Below, one piece after another: positions 35,493-45,790 of a stretch of 64,000 nucleotides of DNA. Source of the DNA: Cerrena zonata. Its lineage: Eukaryota > Basidiomycota > Agaricomycetes > Polyporales > Cerrenaceae. The first letter of the stretch is position 1, and every line of letters begins with the position of its first letter. The notes under the pieces are model-generated. The model made no database searches. It worked only from the letters and a program-made list of their open reading frames with translations, and was not told the origin of the DNA. The stretch spans positions 124,001 to 188,000 of the forward strand of contig JASBNA010000053.1 of the NCBI GenBank assembly GCA_038087015.1, in the 5' to 3' direction. The position numbers were made by a program, and so were the translations under genes.

Positions 35493-36854
35493 ATGATTGT
35501 CATCCGTCCTATCCTTCGTTGGCTTGGTATCCCCCCCGTCCCCATCATGGCAACTACCACAACAATTTGCTATGTTTTCGATATGGGCAAGCCGCCCCCA
35601 AAATGGTCGGTTGATCAATATGTGACGGTTCTGTGTGAGGGAAACCCCAATCTCGACTACCCTTCTCGTTTGGATGAACTTTCCTCCTGCAAAGTTACCA
35701 AGCTCGAACTCTACAAGGAAAAGAACGGTCTATACCACGAATTTGTCTTGGCTTACATCCGACACTCATTCATTGACAAGTCCGGTACCGAGAAGATTCA
35801 GACACGGGTCGCTCGTCTGGAACGTATTTTCAAAGACGCTGCGTCTAGCTTTGACCTCACTTTCAAGCCTGATACGCCTGCCCCCGCGGTAGACTCGATT
35901 GTAATCCACGAAACGAAGGAGGACGCATGTGCGTCACGAGACGCCTACTGCTGCTACGTCGTCGATTTCTCCGAACCCAAAGGCAAAGGCAAAGCCAGCG
36001 ACAATCCCATTCCCTCCAACGACGATGACACCCACTCCAATCCACCCAACATTCTTGATCTCGCCGTAGCCGCATGCACTCTTAACGAAATAGCCGAGAA
36101 CTATTCGCTATTTAATACCATGCGCTATTGGTTTGCGAATAACCTGTGCAGACTCCTGGCCCAAGGTCGAGGCTATACTGTTGAGTTGAGGAATAAATAT
36201 CGGTATAAAGCAGGCTACTTCAAGCAGTTCCCAGCTCTCACTTCAGATGGCCGGATCACCCTTTGTTGTTCTCTATCTGCGGACGCTCTCTCCCCAGAAG
36301 CCCGGGCAAAAGTCGTGGAGCTCGGTGCTGACTCTGACAGTGTCATCGTTCCAGATTCTCAGGAGCCCCCCGATGCATCACAATTTGAGTCGGAAAAGAC
36401 ACCGTCCCATTTCTCCCAGTCAACTACTATTACCACCAACTACTATCCCAAGTTCATTGAATGTCATTCCAAGGCAATACAACGACTTCGTAAAGCAGAT
36501 GCAGAACAAAATCCTGAACGGGCGGCGAAGGAGGAGGAACGGGCGGCGAAGGAGGAGGAACGGGCGGCGAAGGAGAAGGCGCAGGCGGAGGTGCGTGAGA
36601 TCGATGAGAAGTTGCGCGAGATGCAGAAGGAATTGCTCGAGAAGAGGGGGGAGAGGGAGAAGGCGCAGGCGGAGGTGCGCGAGAAGGATGAGAAGTTGCG
36701 TGAGATCGATGAGAAGTTGCGCGAGAGGGATGAGAAGTTGCGCGAGAAGGACGAGGAGTTGGAGAGATTGCGAGCTGCGCTCCAAATGCAGAGTGCCTCG
36801 TCCAAGGAAGCCGGTGGGTCTTCTGCAGGTCCCTCTTCTCTCGCCGCTCAGTAG
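35493..36854 (+). CDS. Family-E hypothetical protein 2, long coiled-coil tail
   Basis: An intronless 453-aa frame. Residues about 50-250 share the family blocks with the 15768-16877 gene: LDELSSCKVTKLELYK, HEFVLAYIRH, RVARLER, YCCYVVDF, LDLAVAACTLNEIA, RYWFANNLCRLL and AGYFK. A Lys/Gly insert (KGKGKAS) interrupts the middle. From about 345 to 435 it is a continuous charged coiled coil built from RAAKEEE and KDEKLRE-type heptads, ending in a Ser/Gly tail. The tail is much longer than in paralog 1 and is encoded by tandem DNA repeats, so its length may vary between strains. Overlapping antisense frames are by-products of that repeat. Confidence 0.75.
   Translation: MIVIRPILRWLGIPPVPIMATTTTICYVFDMGKPPPKWSVDQYVTVLCEGNPNLDYPSRLDELSSCKVTKLELYKEKNGLYHEFVLAYIRHSFIDKSGTEKIQTRVARLERIFKDAASSFDLTFKPDTPAPAVDSIVIHETKEDACASRDAYCCYVVDFSEPKGKGKASDNPIPSNDDDTHSNPPNILDLAVAACTLNEIAENYSLFNTMRYWFANNLCRLLAQGRGYTVELRNKYRYKAGYFKQFPALTSDGRITLCCSLSADALSPEARAKVVELGADSDSVIVPDSQEPPDASQFESEKTPSHFSQSTTITTNYYPKFIECHSKAIQRLRKADAEQNPERAAKEEERAAKEEERAAKEKAQAEVREIDEKLREMQKELLEKRGEREKAQAEVREKDEKLREIDEKLRERDEKLREKDEELERLRAALQMQSASSKEAGGSSAGPSSLAAQ
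36520..36582 (+). repeat. Three 21-bp tandem units inside the coiled-coil gene
   Basis: Units start at 36520, 36541 and 36562, encode E-R-A-A-K-E-E, and differ only near the end of the third. The following 36590-36765 holds a looser array of GAGAAGTTGCGCGAG blocks encoding EKLRE heptads. Confidence 0.8.
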
Positions 36855-37129
36855 GCCAACACCTGGATATACGCTCTTGTTTTGGTTTGTACAATTTAGC
36901 CCCATGTTCTCTTCGGATTCGGAACGTCACGTCGTGCTTATGCTTTGCTTTGCTTTATGCTTTTTCTTTCTTTAGTTTGTACCATGTTCTCTTGGATCTG
37001 CATTCGTGCTTTCGTTTTGCGGTCGATATATACACTCCATACACCAATTATCTCGGTCTATACTGAATTCATCTTACGCTTGCACAATATCACAGTCTCC
37101 ATATCAACATACCTCTAGGTTGTCTTCAG

Positions 37130-38750
37130 CGGGGCCGACTCGGATAAACAACTCTTGCCTGCCACTTGTGTCATCCACTCGGGCTCGCTCTCTTCCCGTC
37201 TCTCCCCTCGTCCTTGCTTCTCTCTCCGCATATCCTTTCCTCTCCTCTCGTCCGCCTGTACTCTAGTCTGAGCCATCCGTGGTTGATGCTCATCCTCGCC
37301 CTTGCCAATCTTGCTTCTTGCTCTCCCCATTCTCCTTTGTCGCAGGATCGGGCGGAGACATATAAGATATGCCAGATGTACAGTCATATTGGTTGCCTGA
37401 AGCTTCTCGGCGTAGGGCGACACAGGTATGTATTCTTTCTTGTCACTTTTGTAACACACTGCTTGTCTACCCATATACTCAGGTTGTATGCTGCCTTTAC
37501 CTACCTCTCCGCTCTCGATATTGACCTTCTCTTCCTCTCCGTCACTTTGCAACCTTTGCCATCTACTCCTCAACACAGCAAACTCCCCTCCAGCTCCCTT
37601 TTGCTTCGACATCAGATCGTTCTCAATAGACCTCCGTCTCTCGCATCTTATCAAGCAGCGAAACAAGACTTCGCAACCATCATGGTGTGGACGGGTACGT
37701 CAGACATGCAGAACGAGTGAACTGTGGAGTCGGGGGAGCATAGAGGGCCGTCGTGCGATGGCTGGATCACAACAAGTGTAGAGATCGGCTGTCATCGTCT
37801 TTTGCACATGTGAGTCATCCAAGCACGATCAGTTTCATAGGATACTCAGCTACACGTCTTCTACTAACCGTTCTCGTTCTCTTCCGACTTCTTTGGCCAT
37901 TCTCGACTTCGATCTCTCGACTTATTCATCCTATCTCATTCCCCAGACCAAACCGACCTTTGCTACCACCTCCACTCCCTCTCGATCAAATCCACTCACT
38001 TCTCTCACCCCTCAAAGCGGTGCATATCTACAATACCCCCAGCTCTGCACGTATTCGTTATCGCAATACCATTCCCAGTAGGATGGTATCGTAACGATTT
38101 CCGAGGTCGTCGGTGGCCGTGTATACTCCCATGCTCTATCCTGACCTTTCGCTTTTCTCCATTACTTTGCGGTCTCGATCACGGCTACTCAACTTGGTAT
38201 GCTCTCTCGTCGTCCCTTGTGCTCTCGTACCCCCAGATCAACCAATCGAACCGAGGGTATCACAGTGTAGACGGGTACAAAGCGGAGGATGAGCGAGCTG
38301 TAGAGTTGGGGGGGCACAGGGGAGCATTCAAGGTACGTCTTCTCACTTTCACTTCTTGCTCGTTCGGCCGACCTCGAACTTGCAGTGGACATAGTCAAAG
38401 GTATGTATACTTGCTCCTACTCTTCCCTCTTTCTCTCGTCTACTCTACACCTACAACCGCATGCAAATCCAACAAGGTCGATGGACGGATCTCCACCCTT
38501 TCCGACACCTTGTCCTAGTGCTCACAGCCTTCAACGCGAGGTGGAACTCTCGCCTTGGACCACAACACAACGACAACGAAGGGGCTCGATTCACCCATCT
38601 ACGTCGTCGATCTTGGCCTTACCATCGTCCACTCACGAAGGGCGTTGACTTGACATCGAGGACAGGCCGAGACTGCTATCAGACACCAGACCGGCTGACG
38701 GGTTCTCTTTGCTCGTCACATCGACTACTGATACCCTCTGAGACGACCTC
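37130..38750 (+). repeat. Dispersed repeat R2, copy A
   Basis: A mosaic of blocks matching 43840-45790: a CT-rich block (ACTCGGGCTCGCTCTCTTCC), a GCGGTGCATATCTAC block, a block ending in GGGGCACAGG..GCATTCAAG with a splice-donor-like GTACGT, and a terminal block at 38650-38750 (CAGACACCAGACCG). One short frame (YKAEDERAVELGGHRGAFK) is kept free of stops in copies A-C. The R1 repeat abuts it at 38751. The nature of the element is unknown. Confidence 0.6.
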
Positions 38751-39562
38751 AACCTTCACGTTAGCGTTGTCCTCTATTTGCGACGAACCTACTGAGTATA
38801 TCTTCTTGAATATCACCGTGTATGACCCGTATAGCTGTGAGATACGATTCGACCCTGGGCTTACACACTTTGAGTCGCAGCCTAGGAGTTCTCGATAATG
38901 CCTCAAATAACCTTCGTCCTGTCACGAATAGTGGGTTGTATGGACGATTTGTGTCAGAGTGTTGTATGTATACTCTAAAGGAAGACGACTTTCTGACCTC
39001 TTTCTTCCAGATTTTAGTCTAATTGTGGAGCATTGTAACCGGTGCCCCGACGGCTCACCCCTACATCAAAAGCGCATGCAGCTCACGCGTTCCCGCTATG
39101 AGTACTTCGAATGGACAAAAATGAATAATGCAGGCGGCACCGAATCGACGAAGTGGTTCATAAAGGATGCGATTAGTGTCAAGGATGCGAAATGTCCGCA
39201 TGTCCGCATGTCCGTATGTCCGCTGACGTTCGGCATACTCTATCTGTGGAAATTGTGTCGATATACGCTATTGTGTATAGGAAATCAAGATACGTGAGTG
39301 TCAATGCTATATAACCTTGTGATGTCTATAACGCCTACTCACACACCCTGTATAAAAAACCTTATGTACCCAAGAATCATACCTCATATCCCCCATTACC
39401 ATGCCAGAGATAACGAATATTACACCCTCAGTAACTACTCCGGTTACCTCCCCAATTCATATGTCTACAACAACCCCATCGTCCATGAATCCGAGTCTAG
39501 CTCCTAAAGTGCGAAATCTACGTTCTCCAACCTAGTACCATCTGATCAGAGGTCAATCTTAC
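38751..39562 (+). repeat. 812-bp near-identical repeat R1, copy 2
   Basis: Direct-orientation partner of 32267-33078. Here the small-protein frame is cut off at AATCTTAC, where copy 1 continues for another 168 bp to its stop. Copy 2 is therefore the truncated, derived one, inserted next to repeat R2. Confidence 0.85.
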
Positions 39563-39869
39563 GAGACGGTTCTATTGCTATTTGCATGTTAGAACAACAC
39601 TTCCGACTGCAGCCGTTAGTGGTCGCTGATATGGTGGACTCGGGTTTCGTCGCATAGATCAACCGACTAAATTTCCGCCCAGCCCAACATTATCTATCTA
39701 CTATTAGGCATGCAGACGTCTCCAGCATGTTCGGTTCCCAATAATAGGACATCTTGACTTGCTGTATGTTCTACTTCTCTTGTCGATTTCTCTTGTTTTC
39801 TCATTGCTAGCCCATGCTCCTCTTAGCTAGTTTTGTTCTCACTTGTTGCCCGCACTCCCTAGTGGACTC

Positions 39870-41510
39870 CTTTTTGAGTCAATTTTTTGCCGTCCGTCGA
39901 GCGAGGGATATAGGTTGCTGAGAGTGGAGACGAGGTGGGTACAACCATGCTATATTGTCAGTATGTCTTGCCAAGTATACTAACATACATCCTTCAGTGT
40001 CGCTCTCAGATCTCGTAATTCATTGACACCGGTCTCACTCAATTTCCACCCATGGCCACGCTATCCCCTTAATGAACCGAACTTTTTGGATTCGATTTTC
40101 TGATGTCCGCTGAGCTAGTCCAATTGGTTGCCGCAAGCTCGACATATCCTGCATATTCTAATCCTCCCCTCTGTCGTCATTGCGTTTTCATTGACCATTT
40201 CTGTGACATCTCCTTGCGTGGTCTCATTCTCCCATGTCTTCTGTTTCATGTCACTCATGATATAATCGCTACTCAAGTCCAAAATCCTCCCACCGTCCGC
40301 TTACCTCTCTCGTCCCTCAACCCATCCTCTTGCCGTTCTCGATGTGACGTCTCGATTTCCCCTGGCTTCCTAGCTGGAGGTCCTTCTCCTCGCGTCCACA
40401 GTTTGTGGATCCAAGTTTCCGATCAACTGTCTTGTTTGCATCACCGTTCAGAAGAGCCGAGATGTCCTGTACATTCTTGTTTGTCTTCTGGTCGTTTGTT
40501 GGACCCCTTTTCGGATTTCTGCGTGTTACCCTCTCGATTTCGAAAATCGATTTTTCAACGTCCGCCGAACAAGTCGAAAGGGCACTAGATTATCGGGTGC
40601 TGTGCTTGTGTGTAGAGAGCGTAGAGACGAGAGACTGGACTGGTGAGCCGAGTTTCCGATTCAAATGATATCAGATGTGTAGGACCTAATACAGTGTTTT
40701 GGATTGTAGGTGTGCTGTAACGACACTCGATTCCAAGACGTCATCCGTCGTCGGAACGAGGTACGTATTCCCTTGTGTCTTCTATGTTATAGTATTGGTT
40801 ACTAAGTGCCGTTTTTCAGAAACCGCTTTTTTCACCGTCTGCTGAGCGACGTCACATGGGGAACAATCATTGGGTGTGGATGTAGAAGAGGTGAGTATCG
40901 GATTGTTTTTGCGTCGTCACCGATCGATTTCATTAATCCAACCCTCGTTACACTCTTAGGTTTTCGAATCGATATTTCGATGTCCGCCGAGCGAGTCGAA
41001 TGGGACGTCGTTGCTACGGATGTACTTGTCATAGAAGGACGTTATCATGTCCTGCGAGCCATGATAAAAGGTGGTAAGTGCCTCTTTATTTTGTCTTATT
41101 GCGACTGATTTACTAAGTAACCGGCTGTCGATCGTCTTAGGGCCGAATACAAGATGCTTGTGTACTGTAACACTAACTTTTGCTTATGTTTTCAGATCAC
41201 GACGCTGGGGGGCTTCTTGAGCTTCGATTACGGGTGAGTCCACTCTATGCTTATCTCGTCTGTTCTCTACTGTGGTGCTTATTTTAATTTAGGGCCTATT
41301 TCTCGTCACGTTGCGTGACACTAATGCCCCCGTTTGACTCGTCTGCGGCTAGTATGTGTTTGAAAGACTTGATGGCTTTCGGACGTTGTCGGCGGGCTTT
41401 TGACATTTCGAAGCAAGGGAAAGGTAAGTGCCTACTTGTGTGACTTTTCAATCGAGTGCGCCGAGACGGAAACTTGAATTTTGGGTGTTGTCGGCGGAGA
41501 AGTTAAAGGA
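39870..41510 (+). repeat. Degenerate array of a 'GTCCGCCGAGCGAGTCGA' motif
   Basis: A block of type TTTTTC-A-GTCCGCCGAGC-AGTCGAA-GGG recurs at about 39880, 40090, 40540, 40825, 40970 and, more weakly, 41445. It is often followed by a TGTAGAG/GTGAGT sequence and preceded by a TTTCGAA/ATCGAT stretch. In several copies the frame reads SAE-V (LMSAELVQ, STSAEQVE, SMSAERVEW). It may be a decayed exon array or a structural repeat. Otherwise this stretch holds no supported gene. Confidence 0.45.
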
Positions 41511-41658
41511 GATGATGGGTATTTGAGGTTCTACTTGCTCGCTCTGTATTTTAGATAGATGGAAATATATTTATCTATGTCTTTCCTCCCTTCGTTCTGT
41601 TTCCTCTCGTGTCTCTGCGGTGACCCGTGCCCGAGTTGTGTATCCTTCATACCCTAAC

Positions 41659-41791
41659 TCCGTGTTCTCTATAGTCTACATAACTACTTCTCTATAGTAT
41701 AACTACCCCGTGTTCTCTATGTTCTAAACAACTAGCCCGTGTTCCCTATAGTCTAGATAACTTGTGTTCTCTATAGTCTAAACAAGTAGCC
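41659..41791 (+). repeat. Imperfect minisatellite
   Basis: About five units of 21-31 bp on the pattern CCGTGTTCTCTATAGTCTA followed by AACAACTAG, with substitutions and one shortened unit. Confidence 0.75.
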
Positions 41792-42084
41792 AACGACTCA
41801 ACTTGCGGCGTGGACACTCGCTCGGTCACATGCTGGTGCACCAAAGGAGGGAATCTCGCTCTCCATAGCTGGGCACTTTGATGACTCGGGAAAAGCGTAA
41901 ACTTCCATATCTGTCACCTGGACCGAACATCGTCTTCGGTAGGAGTGAAGTAGTCATTAGGCAAACACCATCTCTTCTCCCAGTAATCGGTGTTCCAAAT
42001 TTCCATAGGACCGAAAAAGCCACTGAAAGGCAAGAAGTGCCATCACAATTGGCAGCCGACAGTGCGAACATATGGAAACATCAA

Positions 42085-42590
42085 GATTTGATTTTGAATG
42101 GACAATACACTTCGTCGTTCTCGATCAACGAGGCCGGATACAGAGAGAGACGATAAGACGGAAAGGTGGACGACACGAGATTGTCGCATGTTGAGAAGGT
42201 TGCACCAGCCCTGAGATAGAGTACCGCTACAATCGGACCCTGATATTCTTTCCGTACATCGGATGCAGTCTGTCTATCGAGGTGATACCTGTCAATGCCA
42301 TGTTAGTACAATAATATTTTAGATTACATTCGACGTGCGCAAGCTCACCTAGGCAAACGGTATTTCGAGATGTTTGAAGTCTACCTGTCAATGAGGGTGT
42401 CACACCCGTAATATCATTAATACTATAGATGATTTGATTTTGAATGGACCTACGCTTCGTGGTTCCCGATCAATGAGGCCGGATGAAGAGAGAGACGATC
42501 ATGACGATAAGACGGTAAGGTGGGACACGAGATTGTCGCATGTAGAGAAGGCTGCACTGGCCCTGAGATAGCTATAATTCAGGACCCTGC
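42085..42590 (+). repeat. Pair of about 160-bp direct repeats
   Basis: 42085-42243 and 42431-42590 both start GATTTGATTTTGAATGGA and share GAGGCCGGAT, GAGAGACGAT, GACACGAGATTGTCGCATG and a CCCTGAGATAG end. The spacer is about 190 bp. No coding frame is conserved between them. Confidence 0.7.
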
Positions 42591-43836
42591 ATGCGAGAGA
42601 CGAAAGGAATATTGGGGTGCGGATTCGTGCAGCTATGCAAGTGTCATTCATCTATTGGAGCGGTTCCTGTCTAGGTCGGGGTTGGTCTGGGGGATTATAC
42701 CAGCGAAAAGGAGTCTGGCGCATATGGTGGCTATCCAGTCGCACTCGACTCGAGGGAGACTAATCACGCGCGATACATTGGACCCGGGTAGCCTCGACAA
42801 GAACGCCGTGGACCGGGAGGAGTTAATGGCTTAAGCATCGCCCCCCAATGCTTCGCTTGGCCAAAGACGAAAAAAAACCAAGGGTGCCAGCACATAATTG
42901 AGCAAGTAGGCCCAACGCAACGGCAAATAGCTGGCTGGTATCTTTTCAATGCGCAGCTTACAACCCTTGATCTCCGTCGATATGTCCCGGTACAGAACGT
43001 ATCAGGCCTGTCGACTTCAGGGCAGCTTCATTTGTGCTAAAGTTAGGATGTATATCATGATGCAACGTGTAAATCCAGACCAGTAATCGATGCTTGTATG
43101 GATCACAAAACGCTGTCATGGCTTCCTTTCCACATACGGGGGACAATAGCGGTCGGCGCGAGGCCTGAGGACGTGACAGGGTCCTCGGCACTGTCAGATT
43201 GCTATTAGCTCCCTTTGTGGAAGGGAAGCTATCGACCCTGCTCTTCCTTGAGCTTGGTGCGAGGACGACGAGCGTTGCCTCCTCATCGGATATCTAGACC
43301 TTGATCATATGATAGCATAGTGTCCTAAACAACGGAGATGAACGAGTACACGTTCAACGACCCTGCATGAAATGCACACGGCCTTGAAGCTGTTGGTGCA
43401 ATCGACATCTATCAAGTCGATAATCAGGGAAAAGCTCCGGTCACATACTCTTGAGCTACCATATAACGATATATTATAGTATCGATATCGACCTGCATAG
43501 ACATTTCCTGTACGTGCCCGAGTCAATGCTTAGCGCCTAGTATGTATGACGGTGCTAGTGCAACGGGGCAACGGGTTGAACATAATCGATAATCCTTGAA
43601 CGTTGACTTGAACGTGGTCGTAGTAGGAAAGGGATCGCCGAGAACAGCTTCTTGATCATAAGCGACCCCGAGCCTTGAGGCTGTCTGAAGGAAGAACGCG
43701 TGGGAAGGTGGAGAGAGAGGCCCAGTGTGGATCTTTGTGCGTGCTGCCAACAGACACGGTGACGTCGTTCAGTGGAGACAGACCTCGCATATACGCCTGC
43801 ATCCGTCTCCGCTTGCTTCTGCTCTCTCGTCTCTTG
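42591..43836. other. No supported gene
   Basis: Only short frames. A minus-strand frame at 42958-43191 (FCDPYKHRLLVWIYTLHHDIHP) has mildly coding-like composition but no start context, splice partners or known family. Confidence 0.4.
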
Positions 43837-43839
43837 CCT

Positions 43840-45130
43840 GCCTCCTGCGTCCTCCACTCGGGCTCGCTCTCTTCCCGTCTCTCCCCTCGTCCTTGCTTCT
43901 CTCCCCACATATTCTTTCTTCTCCTCTCGTCCGCCTGCACTCTAGTCTGAGCCATCCGTGGTTGATGCTCATCCTCCCCCTTGCTAACCTTGCTACTCGC
44001 TCTCCCCCGTTCTCCTCCTTGGCGTCCCGCCGCTTACTCCTCCAGGATCGGGTAGAGGACATGTTGGAACGCTCTCGATAGCAACCCTTTCTCTATCACT
44101 TTACGACCTTTGCCATCTACTCCTCAACACAGCAAACTCCCTTCTAGCTCCCTTTTGCTTCGACATCGGTTCGTTCTCAACACACGTCCGTCTCTCGCAT
44201 CAAGCAGCGAAACGAAACATCGCGATCCTCAAGCCGTAGACGGGTACATCAGAGGTGACGAGTGACTTGCACAGTCGGGATCATAAGGAGCTATTTGGCC
44301 TCCGTCGTGCGATGGCTGGATCAACAACAAGTGTAGAGAACGTGTAACGTTGTCAATGTCTTTGCACATGTGAGTCATCCAAGCACGCCCGGTTTCATAA
44401 AATACTCTCCTACACGTCTTCTCCTAACCGTTTTCATTCTCTTCCGACTTCTTTGGCCATCCTCGACTTCAATCTCTTGACTTAGCTGTCCCATCTCGTC
44501 TCTAGACCAAACTGACCTTTGCTTCCACACCCTCTTGATCAACTCCAGTTTCCTTCTCCAACTCCTCAAAGCGGTGCATATCTACGATACCTCCAGCTCT
44601 GCACGTATTCGTTATCGCAATACCATTCCTAGTAGGATGGTATCGTACGGATTTTCGAGGTCGTCGGTGGCCGCATATACTCCCATGCTCCATCCTGACC
44701 TTTCGCTTTTCTTCATCACTCTGCGGTCTCCATCACGGCTACTCAACGTGGTATGCTCTCGTCGTCCCTCGTGCTCTCGTGCACCCAGTTCAATCAATCA
44801 AACTAACGGTACCACGGTATAGACGAGTACAAAGCGGAGAATGAGCGAGTTGTCGAGTTGGGAGGGCACAGGGGGGCATTCAAGGTACGTTTCTCGCTTT
44901 CATTTCTTGCTCGTTCGGCCGATCTTGAGCCTGAAGCGGATATCGTAAAAGGTATGTTTACTAGTTCCTACTCTCCCTCTTGTCTACACTCACAACCGCA
45001 TACAAATCCAACAAGGTCGACGGACAGATCTCCGCCCTTTCTGTCACCTCATCCTAGTGCTCACGGCCTTCAACGTGAGGTGGAACTCTCACCTTGGACC
45101 ATAACACGGTGACGGTGAATGGGCTCGATC
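43840..45130 (+). repeat. Dispersed repeat R2, copy B
   Basis: Same block order as copy A, with about 80-90% identity by eye in the CT-rich, GCGGTGCATATCTAC and GGCACAGGG..CATTCAAG blocks. Its right end is fused to copy C in the middle of the CTTGGCC|GCATATA block, pointing to an unequal exchange between tandem copies. Confidence 0.6.
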
Positions 45131-45790
45131 CACCCATCCACGTCGTTTACCTTGGCCGCATATATTCCCACACTCCATCTTGACCTTGCGCTTTTCTTCA
45201 TTACTTTGCGGTCTCCAGCACAACGACTCGACATGGTGTACTCTCTCGTCGTCCCCTCGTGCTCTCGTGCACCCAGATCAATCAATCAAACCAATGGTAT
45301 CATGGATAGACGGGTATAAAGCGGAGAGCGAGCAAGTTGTAGAGTTGAGAGGGCACAAGAGGGCGTTCAAGGTATGTCTCTCGCTTTCAATTCTTGCTCG
45401 TTCGGCCGACCTCGAACCTGCAGTGGACATTGCAAAAGGTATGTATGCTTGTACCTACTCTTCCCTCTCTCTCTCGTCTACTCTACACCTACAACCGCAT
45501 GCAAAGCCAACAAGGCCGACGGACGGAATTCCGCCCTTTCCGTCGCCATGTCCGTGTGCTCGCAGCCTTCAACGTGAGGGGGAACTCTCGTTTTGGACCA
45601 TAACATGGTGACGACGAGGGCCCTCAATCCGCTCATCCATGTCGTTCACCTTGGCCTTGCCATCATCCGCTGATGATAGGCATTGGCTTGCCATCGAGGA
45701 TAGGCTGAGGCCGCTATCAGACACCAGACCGACTGACAAGTTCTCTTTACTCGTCACGTCGACTACCGAGTCCCTCTGAGATGACTTTGC
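45131..45790 (+). repeat. Dispersed repeat R2,  copy C
   Basis: A shorter tandem copy beginning at the CATATATTCCCACACTCCATC block and ending at the CAGACACCAGACCG block (45715-45775). The frame IDGYKAESEQVVELRGH is still open. Confidence 0.6.

Noticed and set aside
36420..36930. Long minus-strand open frames (113-161 codons) antisense to the coiled-coil gene
   Set aside because: They are low-complexity Leu/Ala/Pro/Ser frames produced by the GAG/AAG-rich tandem repeat. The plus-strand frame has family homology and a full-length coding signal.
43905..44062. Arg/Glu-rich frames in CT-rich DNA
   Set aside because: Low-complexity frames in repeat R2; not conserved in frame between copies.
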